Positions 12,110 to 22,836 of a stretch of 64,000 bases of DNA are shown here, in pieces. Below the pieces are notes generated by a model, which searched no databases, was not told where the DNA came from, and saw nothing but the letters and a program-made list of their open reading frames with translations. The stretch's first letter is position 1. Every line of letters begins with the position of its first letter. A program made the position numbers and the translations under genes. The stretch covers positions 289,689 through 353,688 of the forward strand of contig KZ627149.1 in the NCBI GenBank assembly GCA_002917775.1, written 5' to 3'. Source of the stretch: Glaciozyma antarctica PI12. Lineage: Eukaryota; Basidiomycota; Microbotryomycetes; Kriegeriales; Camptobasidiaceae.

Positions 12110-14363
12110 CTACCCCAGCGACCACCCCGCCGAGAGGTCGGAAAACAGGTCGATCCTAGCGCACAAAAGCAATCAGCAAAGCCCTCAGCGAAGAACGCGG
12201 AAGACGCACGCGCTATCGACCCCACAATCGAGAGGCGGTTCCGGGCCACCGGCGTAGGGTAGGAACGGGTTCTGCAGCTGGATCGTCGAGCCTGGTTTAC
12301 CTCGAAGCCATGTCGCTAGTCGATGAGAAAGAGTTAGCGAGCGAAGGAGGGGAGACGAGCGAGCTTTCGCACCAATCTTGCCGAACCCGCTGTACTTGGT
12401 AAGGATCTGCGAAGCCGTCAGCGACGAACGAAGCGCTGCCAGGAGCGAGAGGGCGTACCTGAAAGTCCGTCCCCGAAAGCACGTACTGCTCCGCTACCGC
12501 ATCGTTCAACCCCGTCGCCTCGTCCGCAACTCGTGAATCTGTGAATCTCCAAATGCTTGCTCTCCAATCCCGAGATGACGACCTGGCCGGGGAAAGCTCT
12601 TAGGGCGTCCTGCTTGAGGTGGTTCGAGTCGGAGATGAGGTAGAAGATCGTGCGTTGGTCTTGACGGCTGTAGGCGCGGGAAACTTGGGAGGCGCAGCGG
12701 AAGTAGGCGGCGTGCCGCTCGACGGTGTTCTTCTGATCGAGCTCGGGGGAGAACTGTCGAGGAGTTGGTGATCAGGCTAGGAGCTGAGAGGGGAAAGAGG
12801 CGTACCATCGCGTCGTCGCCCGTCCTGATTTGAATCCCGATGACGAAGAAGGAGGGGAGGGAGAAGGCGGAGGTGTATTGGGTGATGAAGTCGAGGACTG
12901 GAGCTTTGGGGCGAATGAGGTAGTTCATGAGGCAGGTGTAGGAGGACGAGTAGGCCAACCCGAGCTCGTCGAGGCGTAGACGTGCTTGAGGATAGTAGAA
13001 GCTTCGCAAGACCAAGCCTCGGTTGACGAGCAGCTGCGAAGGTCGCGCAAAGTTAGCTTTAGCCTCCTGCACCTATGAGAAAAGTACGCACGCTGATCCA
13101 AGGCTTCACAGCAGAGCTCCACTCAGCAAGGAAGCCAGGGAAAGCACCGTCAATCACGGGTGGGGACCAGTTGAAGGCGGAGATGGTCTTGTCGCGAGTG
13201 TCGACGAACGTCGCGTTGGAGAAGATTCCTGTGCTGGGGAGCGTCGAAGCGCCGGGGTAGCTACGAGACCAGTTGATGTGGGGAGAGTCGAAGAGGAGGT
13301 CGAAAGGGATAGGGTGCTCCCATAAAACGGTGACGGCGCGTCCAGTCATGATAGCGTAGAGGAAGGTCGCCATGACTCCCAGCATCCTGCACGAAGCACT
13401 CAGAACGAAGAATCAGCCGAAACAGCTGAAAAGCGCACCGATCAGCTGCGAAGATCCCAGAATCAGCTTCGCTGCACGAATTTCAGAAAGAGAGACTCAC
13501 CCAAGCCGCCGCAGATTGCTCCCGCAAAGCAGTTGTACTCGAGGATCCTCGCAGGGCGCTCGCCACTGATGGTCTACGCACCCAGCGAATCAGCAAAGGT
13601 CGTGCAGCTTCAATGGAATGAACGCACCTCCCGATGAAGCTTCGTGTAATCGTCCTCCCACATGGCCTTCTCGCACGAAGTTGCCTGCGCGCCAGTTCTC
13701 CACTCGAGCAGCAAGTCGCCGTACCTGCCAAGTCCAGTCAGCGTCCCTCCCTCGTAATTCACACCAAACTCACTTGCTCGTAGATCCTCCCTCGTATGCT
13801 CCTGGTCCCTCCCGACTCGAGGGTATCCCGTCATGGCGAGCAGCTCGAGGAGCAGGTCGAATATCCTCGGGCGGAGATGAGCTTCCGAGACCTATTCCGA
13901 CACCAGCTTGGCTCAGAGGGCGCGTCTTGAGGAGCCAGGCCCGGACGCGTTGCTGCGACTGGGTGTTGAGGAAGCGTCAACAACGAGTCAGCTTACCGCG
14001 CCTCGAGAGGCTTACTTTGCTGAGCTCATCCACCAGCGTCTGGAGACTCTCGTGAGGCGGTACGGGACCCCACGAGTACTCCCGCATCCTTTGCTCCTCC
14101 TCACTCCACTCCATCACCTCCTGCGGCGTACCTCCCACCTCCATTCCCTCCGCCAGCTCCCCACCAAAAGAGAGCCACTCGGGCGTCCGGAAGCTGTAGA
14201 GCGCCAGCCCAGCGAAGAAGAGAACGACGAAGGCGGCCGTCGCTCTGAACCGCCTCTCCCGGAGTGCGCGCTGGAACGTGAGCCCTAGTCGAGGAAAGGT
14301 ACGAGTGTCGAGCTTCTCGTACGCTCCTCCTTCTGGTAAGAGCGCGTTCGAGTCGTTGCGCAT
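12110..14363 (-). CDS. Type II membrane glycosyltransferase-like protein (fucosyltransferase-like)
   Basis: ATG at 14361-14363 begins MRNDSNALLPEGGAYEKLD; a cytosolic tail of about 45 residues precedes a single membrane anchor (ATAAFVVLFFAGLALYSF), then a luminal domain spread over about nine exons. Recognisable blocks are a Gly-rich CGG(L)GDRMLGVMATFLYAIM region made by joining two exons near 13380-13540, VLWEHPIPFDLLFDSPHINW, and FVIGIQIRTGDDAM. The order (Gly-rich GD, hydrophobic helix, LF..P..NW, then IxIRxGD) resembles the GDP-fucose-using GT-B folds of plant FUT1 (GT37) and NodZ. The last exon encodes IDLFSDLSAGWSLG and the stop at 12110-12112. A Golgi fucosyltransferase is the best guess; the exact CAZy family is uncertain. 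Confidence 0.62.
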
Positions 14364-14856
14364 CGTTGGCGGAGTTGGATGAAGGGAAGGTTCGAAAATG
14401 AGCGGGAGCGCGTCCGGACGCGCCTGATTGTCTTGGAGCTGGCCGGAGCAAACCGCCACAGGGTCAGTCGCTTCTGTGTAGCTTGAAGTACTTCCTAGAA
14501 AGCTTTTAACCGTACGAGAGGAGGAGCGAGGAGTCCTCCGACCAGCTCGAGAGGCCGCACGCCCTCTGCCGTCTTGAGACGTCGCTTGGTGATTCAGCGC
14601 GTTGAATCTGGTACGCCCTTCCTGCCAAACCTCAATAAATTATGTAGACTCTGCACAACAGCGAGACGCTCTCGGCACGAAGTTGAGCTGAGGGAGACCC
14701 GGGTCAGTTCCGAGTTTACCCCGGCTACTTGTCCTCGAGCCGAAGTCTACCAGCTTGCTCTCTCCCACCTCGACAAGGACGACTCAGCAGCACCAGCACA
14801 ACCTCCACGAATCTCCACCAGCAACCTCCCACCTCTACCCCCCCACAGCTCTTAAG
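14364..14856. other. Divergent promoter region
   Basis: About 490 bases between two divergently transcribed genes (glycosyltransferase-like gene to the left, carrier to the right). The right half is CA/CT-rich on the + strand. No specific motif is recognised. Confidence 0.5.
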
Positions 14857-16579
14857 ATGGTCTCCGACTCAGCAATCCACGCCTGTGCAGGCGCCGCAGG
14901 AGGATGCGTAGCGATGTAGGTCCTCCCCGAGCCGTTCACGCTGCAGGAACAAGAGTGATAGGAGCACAGAGCTGGATGGGCGTGAGCTGGAGGGCGACTG
15001 AATGAGGGGATCTGCCAGAGACGGTGTGGGGTCAGGACGGGGAGGACGCGCTCCTGTCGTGCTTGGAGACGCGATGCCACTGCGAGCTTTGGGTAAACTG
15101 GGAAGCTGACTGTTTGCCTAATCTTTGCCTCACGCAGGGCTATCACCTGTGAGCTGCACCGAGGCTACGAAACCGCGACTTGCTGCTGATACCGCTCCCG
15201 CCGCCGCAGACCCTCTCGTCAACCTCTCCACCCGATCCCAGGTCGCCGCGAAGCAGGACAAGCAGGTGCGTGGTGCAGTCTATGAGGGAGAGAGGACGCA
15301 GCTGATCTAGGAAGGAGCAGACGACGCTTGCCGCGGCGCTCAAGGTTGTCAAGGAGGATGGAGTTGCGGCGCTCTACGATGGGCTCACGTCGAGTCTGCT
15401 TGGGATTGCTGTCACGAACGGGTGCGTTTAAGCGCTTCCCCACCGAGGAGAAAGCTAACTCTACGCGCACTTGCAGCATCTACTACCTCTTGTCCGCTCC
15501 TTCCCCGCAAACAAGTCGCGCCAGGCTGACTGATACCGTCTCTCGCACAGCTTCGAAGAGAGCCGCGCGTTTTTGCTCCGCACCAAGAAGGACAGCAAGG
15601 TCGCGCTCTCGACGCTTGAATCCATCGCAGCGTCCGCATTCGCAGGTGCGTCCCCCTGCTCTCCTTCGGCCTTCTGCCGACTCTCGCTCAAACCTTCATT
15701 CCTCCCGACAGGCGCAGCGACCTCGATCCTATCTAACCCCATCTGGGTCGTGAACGTACGCTTGCTCCTCCAGCTCCTTTAACGGGACTGACCCCCCGCC
15801 TTCGCAGACCCGCCAAACGGTTCGCACGACCGTCGCGACGGGACTCCCCGGCTCTTCCAAGGACGCGATCGTCAAGAAGCTCAACGTGATTCAGACGATC
15901 CTCCAGATTCTCAAGGCCGAAGGACCCGCAGGCTTCTTCCACGGCCTCGGTCCCGCTCTCATCCTCGTCTCCAACCCCATCCTCCAATTCACCGTGCGTT
16001 CCTCCTCCCATCTCGCCAGGGTGATTGAGCTGAAGTATTTTTGCGAACAGCTCTTTGAACAACTGAAGAACTTCATCTCCGCCCGCCGAGCCCTCCGCAA
16101 CAAGGGTATCGTCTCCCCCCTCTCCGACCTCGATTTCTTCCTCCTAGGCGCCATCAGCAAGCTCTTCGCCACCGGCATCACTTACCCCTGTCTGTCCCCC
16201 TCTCTCCCCCTCCTCCCTCCCCTCGCGCCTCACTAACGCAGCAAACAGATCTCACCGTCAAAGCCCGCATGCAAGCCGGCCAAGTCGAGGGACGCTCCTA
16301 CTCGTCCTCCCTCGACGGCGTACAGAAGATCATCAAGACTGACGGAATGGCGGGGTTGTACCGCGGGGTAGGGCCTAAGCTCACTCAGTCTGTCGCGACG
16401 GTTCGTCTCTTTCGCTTTTTCGCTTTTTTGAGGAGCTGATGAGGCGTAGGCGGCGATATTGTTTTTGGCGAAGGAGAAGATTTATCAGGCTACCGTTAAG
16501 GTGAGTCGTTCGAGCGGAGTGCGGGAAGAGGGACTGATGAGAGCGGCAGGCGTTGGCGACGGTGGCGAAGGTTCCTTAG
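14857..16579 (+). CDS. ANT1: Peroxisomal-type adenine nucleotide carrier (mitochondrial carrier family)
   Basis: Six-helix carrier resembling the Ant1/PMP47 group, which brings ATP into peroxisomes for fatty-acid activation. Exon 1 (14857-14915) encodes MVSDSAIHACAGAAGGCVA. An 11-nt exon (15138-15148) and the next exon (from 15210) rebuild MAITYPLVNLSTR, the first carrier signature. The repeats continue with LKVVKEDGVAALYDGLTSSL, ILSNPIWVVNTRQ, FFHGLGPALILVSNPILQFT and ITYPYLTVKARMQAG, then GLYRGVGPKLTQSVAT. The protein ends TVKALATVAKVP before TAG at 16577. About ten introns are needed, all with GT..AG ends. YPxVNxxTR and NPxWVVNTRQ fit the PMP47/Ant1 group better than the ADP/ATP or phosphate carriers; the substrate is inferred from that. 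Intron 1 (14916-15137) is 222 bases, much longer than usual here. Confidence 0.85.
15138..15148 (+). other. ANT1: 11-nt micro-exon of the carrier gene
   Basis: Sequence GGCTATCACCT, preceded by CTCACGCAG and followed by the donor GTGAGC. It supplies the bases that turn ..AT into ATG GCT ATC ACC T and then TAC CCT CTC GTC, giving the carrier signature YPLVNLSTR. Skipping it puts the rest of the gene out of frame. Confidence 0.85.
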
Positions 16580-17526
16580 AGTGGGGTTAGAATGGGAAAG
16601 AAAGACACGGTTGAGCACTGCGCTGCTGGAGATCCTCGCTGCGCTGTCGTGGGCGTTTGCTGCTCAACTCTGCTTGTACTCGACGTGGCGGAAGAGCCTT
16701 CGGAACTCCGACCACGACGCATCTTCCGTCCTCGCTGCGAAGCGTGCGTTCTCTCACACTTTTTAGCAGCAGAGTCTCATAATCCATACGAGCCGCAAAC
16801 TCACAGGAAAGCGTGCTTGCTCCGGAGAGTAGGAAGAGTCCCCCGTCTGGCGTACTCGGGATCAACCAGCGACGACCTCACCGCTCCTGCCTCTTCGCAG
16901 TCTCCCGATGTCACCACTCTCTGCTAAATCTAACCCCTCTCCCTCTCTCTCCGTCTTCGGGACCGCCTCCATGAAATTAGCCAGGAGCTCGCTTTGGAGC
17001 AGGGCAGCGTCCTGCAGCGTCGTCGTTGCAAATGGACGACTGCGTTTGCTTGCGAGTGGTGAGGCGTGCTTGTTTGGTGCAAGCCCCAGATCCTGCGTTG
17101 ATCCGCTGGAGCTCGCGCTGGACGCAAGACAAAGTACTGCGTGCGATGCTGCGAAGGTCGGATTCGAACGCAGTTTTCGACAGATTTCGCCGGTTTTTCT
17201 GCCTGGTCGATGGCTGGGTGGCTCCTGTGGTACAGCTGCTGTCTTGCTCGACGATGGGAGCAAGTCAACGGCAGCGAGTCGACCAGGAAGAGCAGAGGAA
17301 CCGCGTCGAAACGCGTCTATTTCGGCTGACCATCTTTAAATGACGCGCGTGCTTTCCTAGCTCCCTGCCTCTCCTGCGAAACGGGACTCCTAGTCCAACG
17401 TGCGAAGCTCCAACGCTCCCCTAGTGTGACTGGAGCCCATACTACCCTCGTTCCTCTGCTCCACCACTCTCTTCCTCCTCCATTCACCTCGGTCGCGCCT
17501 CCTTCGTATCCACACTCTTTCCCGCC
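16580..17526. other. Intergenic, possible unrecognised - strand gene
   Basis: About 950 bases between two + strand genes. The - strand holds two adjacent open stretches (16587-16865 and 16862-17263) with an intron-like segment between them: donor GTGAGT at about 16818 and acceptor CTTCGCAG near 16738. The predicted peptides match nothing I know. I do not call a gene here. Confidence 0.3.
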
Positions 17527-18183
17527 ATGCTCTCCACCTCCCTAATCACCTTCGTCGCCTTCTTCGCCCTCACTGCCGTAGCCAAGTCCGACAAGGCGGC
17601 ACCAGCTACCGCGACAGCGGTCTACGACCCCAGTTCGGCCGTCTCGCTCATCGACTACCAGCCTGCGTTCCTCACTCCCACTGGGGCTGAAACCTGGGTC
17701 GCTGGTCAGGAATACTCGACGTCTTGGGTGAGTTCGCTCGTCGTTTTGCGAGGGCGATGAGCTGATCCGACGTTTGGTAGACCCAAACTCTCCCTGCTGG
17801 AATCAACCAGTCCGAGGTCGCTCAGACGGCCGATATCATGATGGGATGGAAGAGCCTCGACCCATCCGTGATCTCTCTCAACATCAGTAAGCTCCGCCTC
17901 ACTCAGAGTGAAACGAAGCTAACCATCGCAGACTGGACCCTCGCAACCAACGTCTCCCTCTACGCCCCAGCCCCCAACTCCGTCTCCTTCACCCTCCCCG
18001 AAGACCTCCCCTTCCACAGCACCTAGTACGTCTCCTCCTTCTCGCCCCGCGCGCCCCGCTGACCATGGTCGAAGCATCCTCATCTTGCTCGGCTCGACGC
18101 GCGCGCAGACCGAGGAGTTCACGATCGTTCCCGCTGTTCCTACGACGACGAAGAAGGCGACTTTGATGGCTAGTCTTCGTTGA
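17527..18183 (+). CDS. Small secreted/cell-wall protein, Kre9/Knh1 N-domain-like
   Basis: About 160 residues. MLSTSLITFVAFFALTAVAK is a clear signal peptide with an AVA-K cleavage region. The mature part has the layout of the Kre9/Knh1-type beta-sandwich found in fungal wall proteins: LTPTGAETWVAGQEYSTSW, then ADIMMGWKS, WTLATNVSLYAP, YILILLGSTRAQTEEFTIVP. There is no Ser/Thr-rich stalk or GPI signal, unlike many relatives, so the protein may be freely secreted. Exons join through introns at about 17728-17780, 17885-17931 and 18029-18075; the last intron ends in AAG rather than CAG. The stop is at 18181-18183. The start is the only ATG before the signal peptide. A role in wall beta-glucan is known for Kre9 itself but not shown for this branch. 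Confidence 0.7.
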
Positions 18184-19052
18184 GAGCATTTTGAGAAGTG
18201 TAGGAACCCCGTCGATAGCACATAGACCCTCAGTCGATATTCTGGAATGTCGCATTTGCAAGCTCCCGCATTATTGAGCCTTTGCGTTTGGCTGTGCCAA
18301 GCGATGGTGGTTCGGAGTTGCTGAAACTTTGACTTTGCAAAGGAAGATTGCGAGCGGAACTGAGCAGGGAAGGGCGACGTGCGCGCTCGGACGAGCTGGA
18401 AGAACTCGACGCCTCGATTCCGCGCTTCTGCTCCTCTTCGGCTCCAACAGTTTGCGAAGCATGCCAACCATCGCAAGGACGGTTTCATAGAGGGAGCGCG
18501 AGTGCAGAGAAGCCCGCGAGCAGTAGCCGCGGTCGAGTGTGGAGGCAAGGTGATTGGAGAGAACGAGGCGGCAAGGGCGCCCAGGAGCAGGATTACAGGA
18601 AGCGCCTGTGTGTAGGTCCCTGCCCAGCCCAGCCTAGGGATTCGCGGGCGGTTCCTGACGACGTGGCAGCTGAAGAGAGGGAGAGAGGAGGCCGATGGCC
18701 GGCGGTTCTTCCTCCTGGAACGGCGGGGCAGCGCAGAGGTTCCTGGGGTAGTCCCAGATAGCAGTAGTCGTCCAAGGTAGTCTTCTACGGCTGTTCTAGA
18801 GAGAAATCAGAGTGTTGGACGTGGTTGAGGCAAAAGCTCCCCCAATCAGGCTCAGCTCAAAAAAAGCGCTGGAGACGGCAACGTTGCTCTCCCTCCTCCC
18901 TTGCACTTCCCCCAACTCAGCACCTCTTCCACCTTCTCCTCTCCTCTCTCAACCTTCCCTCTCCGTACGCTCCTCCAGATCTTCCAGCCGGCACCGCGCA
19001 CTAACCCAGCGTGATCTTGTGCAGCTTCCCGCTTCAGCTCACTCTACGGACA
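18184..19052. other. Intergenic upstream of cytochrome b5
   Basis: About 870 bases. Open stretches exist on both strands (for example + 18348-18761) but they lack recognisable domains and have no matching splice structure. The last 150 bases before the next ATG are CT-rich, as in other promoters of this window. Confidence 0.4.
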
Positions 19053-19943
19053 ATGGCCTCCACCGACCGCGTCTTCACCTTCGAGGAGCTCGCCCAGCTC
19101 AAGAACAAGAACGATATCCACCTTCTCATCCTCGGAAAGGGTACGCTCCTCCTTCCCCTCCACCCTCCCAGCGGCGCTATCGCCTCCCCCTCCTGTCGGC
19201 TAACTCTTTTCCCTTACCCCAGTTTACGCCATCAGCAAGTTCCTCGACGAGGTGCGCCCGCTCCCCCTCTCTCACCAGTAGATCGCGCTGACGAGGGACG
19301 CAGCACCCCGGAGGAGACGAAGTCCTTTTCGGCGAAGTCGGGCGCGACGCAACAGAGGCGTTCGAGGACGTCGGACACTCTGACGAGGCGCGCGAGCTGC
19401 TGGCCAAGTACTACGTTGGCATTGGACCCGAGGTGAGCTCCTTCTCTTTACTCGTGCCAGTCTCGCGAGCGTGTGGTACTCGGGGCGCGCGCCCGTTTGG
19501 GGCAGATCTTAATCCCGGAGTTGGGAGCGGGAGGAGGAAAGCTTGGAAGGCTTCTCGGGGGACTGGACGGAGGTGCCGAGTGAAACAGACGCCTGTGGAG
19601 CTGCCGACGTTTGGAGAAGGGGGAAGGCGGGGCTACTGACTAGATCTCCGTGCGCGCCAGGAAACGCTTGCTGATGCTGCTCTCGTGTTCGCAGGGCAAG
19701 CCTCCCAAGGTTGAGAAGGTCCGCGCAGCAGGACAGGAGAAGTCGTCGTACGTGCTACTCCCTCCGCTCGTTGGAAAGCGTCTGACGCTCCTCTCCACAT
19801 AGCGGCAGCTTCACCTACCTCCTTCCTCTCGCCGGACTCGTGGGCTACATTGCGTACAGGTGCGTTCGGACGATCTGGGAGGAGAGGGGTAGAGCTGATG
19901 AGGTGGTGTGTGCAGGTACTACGAGACCAAGACGGCGGCTTAG
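19053..19943 (+). CDS. CYB5: Cytochrome b5
   Basis: Small tail-anchored haem protein of the ER that passes electrons to desaturases, sterol enzymes and P450s. Spliced exons give [50 protein letters not shown] and [19 protein letters not shown]. Both haem-ligand histidines are present (HPGG and GHS). A short linker rich in Lys precedes a C-terminal anchor ([16 protein letters not shown]) and the tail RYYETKTAA. Introns follow K29, the FLDE segment, GIGPE and KS; the third (about 19435-19694) is 260 bases. An open frame inside that intron is not a gene. The length, about 125 residues, is normal for the family. The stop is at 19941-19943. Confidence 0.93.
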
Positions 19944-20150
19944 AGGACTTAGAGGACTGTCGTGCAGTGGGGGCTGAGTGCGGAGGACTTTATACTCCGG
20001 GCGCAGAGGTGTTTATGCAAGGAGCGGGAGCGGGCTTTCTTTCTTTCTCCTGCCGTCGACTGCTCTTTGACTCTGCTCGCGCGCACTGCTCTCCATCGAC
20101 GACTCGAGGACGGAAAGGTGATAATCTCAACAATGTTTCGCAGCTCCTCC

Positions 20151-22523
20151 TCAATACGGCGCCAGGTTGTTCTTGAACGCGCTAAGCACCGCATTCGCCG
20201 TCATCTGCAGCGTCCAGAGACTAACGGTCTGAATCCGCTGATTGTTGGCGCTCTGCACATGATGCGCGAGCGCAGCGTACGTCTGTTCGAATCTCATCAG
20301 TACTGCTCAAACGCCAGACGTGGGAGGACGTACCTGCTCGGAAATACGATCGAGGAGCCCGACGTCGTAGGTCGTCCAGCTGCCGTCAAACTCGCTGAGG
20401 GAGAGGTCGAGGTGGCAGCGGATGGGGATGAGGGTGCGATTGCTGTTGATGAAGGCGACGATTGGGCGGATAAGGGCGTTGTTGACGTAGGATAGGTCCG
20501 AGGTGAAGAACTGCTCGGCGCGTCAGTCATTGTCGCGAGAGGAGAGGAGGAGAGGACGTACGGGCACCGAGGCTTTGAGGTCCTTGAATCGAATATCCAG
20601 ATCGATAGAAACCTTGACCTCCTCCTCTCTCTCCCCCTCCTCATCGCCCTCCGCCTTCGGCACGACTTTCGTCACTACCCTCTCCCCACTTCCCACCCTT
20701 TCGGCACCTCCAACGCCTCCCTACTCATAGGCCTCTGCCCGGGGATCCTCTTCCCCTTATCATGCAAATGCGCCCCAATCTCCTTGTCTAATTTCTCGAC
20801 GATATCAGCGACGATGGCGGAGAGGTCTAGCTCCGACTCGTCGCGAGGGAATCGGATGTCGGCGACGAGGTCGGCTCGCCCGGAGGTTACCCAGGAGAGG
20901 ACTCCGGTGTCGTGTGCGGATTGCATGTGGTCGATGGGGACGCCGTCGACGCGGAAACGGGACTGTGGAGCGGTGTTAGCGAGGCGAGGGAGGTGTTAGC
21001 GAGGCGACGCACCATGCGGGCCCAGGCGGCGTCTTTGAGATCTTCTTCCGAGGTGCGGCCGATGGACTGAGGCTTGTGAAGACTGAAGAGACAGTTGTCG
21101 ACTTGACCGGTGATGGATTCGGCGGAGAGGAGGTCGTAGAACAGCCATTGTTTGCGGAACTTGCGAATGTCGGCGTTGAAGATGGAGAAGGCGTACTGCG
21201 TTCGCTCGGCGCGTCAGCTCGTGTTGACGAAGGAGGGAGAGACGAACGCACGGGTCGGAAGTGGTCAGGCTGGTAGACCGTCACGAGAAAGTCCTCGATC
21301 TGCAGGTTTTCGAGCCAGAAGTCGCCAGGATGAGCGACGTGGCGGTACGCGAAGCGATCTCGAGGTGCGTTCGGGTCGTAGCGGATGTGAGATCGGTCTG
21401 CGAGCGGTCCAAATATCAGCACCAACCATGCGAAGCGAGACTGGAGAGACTCACCGACGACACCTCGCACTCCCGTCACCGTCGCCTCCTTGACGAGTCC
21501 CTTCCCGTCCAACCACCTCCTCAAGCTCAAGCTCACTTCAACCGAGTCGACACTGAGGTGGAAATGCGTCCACTTGGCCATCTTCTCCCTCTCCTCCATC
21601 TCCTCCTCCGTCTCGTCCTCTTCCTCCTCCATCAACAGCGGCAACACGCCTAGCTCCGGCTTGGTCGGACCTCGCGAGAGGTAAACGTTCTTGAACAAGA
21701 TCTTGCTCCCTCCTCCCGCGATCCCCCACTTGGGCACGATCGCATTCTCAAAGACGACCGTGACGCCCGTATGCCCCGTCAGATAGTCTCCCAACTTCCT
21801 CGCGAGCCACTCTTGCAAGCTCAGCGAATTGACGATCGCGAACGCGAAAGCAAAGAACGACGTCGTGCCGATCAGGAACCACCCGAGCGTGCCTACGACG
21901 CCTACGCTGAAGAACGCCGAGTAGTCGTCGATCCTGAACCGGCGGTACGACCTGATCGTAGCCCATTTGAATCTGATCTTGAGGCGCTCGAAAAAGGAGG
22001 TCGTGAGGGCCAGGAGTTCGTCGCGAGAGGGTGGGTGGCCGGCTTGGGAGGGGAGAGCGGCGGCGAGGCGGCGGAGAGTGAGGGGGAGGGAGTTGAGGTA
22101 GGATGGGTGAGGGGTCTTGGAGAGGGCGGTGGAGGTGGGGTGGGCGTCCAAAGCGGTGGAAGGGGTACAGGTGGGTTCGTGAGGGCAGGCTGGGTCGGGG
22201 CATTTGGGAGGAGGAGGGGAGGAGGAGGTCGAGTAGAGTCGGAGATGACGGCTGAGTGGCTGAATCCCTGCTGGCCGACCATCGAGCGTCTCGAGTCCTA
22301 CACTGCTGTACCCTCCCTTAGCGAACGTCCTGAGCTCCGCGCTAGCTCCAGCTCCAGCTCCAGCGCGACGTCCAGCTGCCGCGCCGATGGCTCCTCGTGA
22401 GCTCCCCGCTTGAACTCCCCCTCCTAATCGCACGGGCGCAGAGGCAGCGCGAGTAGTAAAGAACCGGTAGATGACATCGTAGGCTGGAGCTGGTCGTCGT
22501 GAGAGGGTCGTAAAGGGCGGCAT
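20151..22523 (-). CDS. MDM31: Mitochondrial inner-membrane protein Mdm31/Mdm32 family
   Basis: Inner-membrane protein needed for mitochondrial shape, inheritance and phospholipid handling. The N-terminal 130 residues are rich in Arg, Ser and Ala and look like a long presequence. The family core begins [20 protein letters not shown] and the first membrane segment follows ([23 protein letters not shown]). Later conserved blocks are [19 protein letters not shown] with [31 protein letters not shown] with [38 protein letters not shown], and [19 protein letters not shown]. The end reads [17 protein letters not shown] with the stop at 20151-20153. The start ATG at 22521-22523 ([10 protein letters not shown]) is the only ATG in the upstream open frame. 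It is convergent with cytochrome b5 about 200 bases away. Confidence 0.92.
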
Positions 22524-22836
22524 CGAGGCGGCCAAACCGAGAGAGGATCGAAGGCGGATAAAGTAGGTGAGAGGGAGTCGGAGGAGAGGGGAGGAAGGAG
22601 GGGAGGGCACTGGGGGTAGCTCTGTTGAAGAGGGCCGAGTTCGTTTTGGTCGGAGGAGCTGAGTTGAAGTGGCGAGAATCAAGCTCAGAGCTGATCAGCA
22701 ACTCGGGCAGATTTTGGGTCGAGGATCTCGCTCAGAGGCCGAACTCGTTCTTTCTCCTTCAGTATTGCAGGCCTGGACAAGATATAGTACATTCAGATAC
22801 ATCTACTCTAATCACCGCGCCAAACCCGGCGCGACT
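22524..22836. other. Intergenic upstream of MDM31
   Basis: About 310 bases holding the MDM31 promoter and the 3' end of the amine oxidase gene; both genes run leftward. Nothing specific is recognised. Confidence 0.5.

Noticed and set aside
17158-17178. TTCGAATC-like T-loop of a tRNA on the - strand
   Set aside because: The flanking bases do not form a 5-bp T-stem and no matching acceptor stem, D-arm or anticodon arm is present. A similar TTCGAAA at 34905 was rejected for the same reason.
19433-19639. 68-residue open frame on the + strand
   Set aside because: It falls inside the 260-base intron of cytochrome b5; joining the exons across it restores the known protein.
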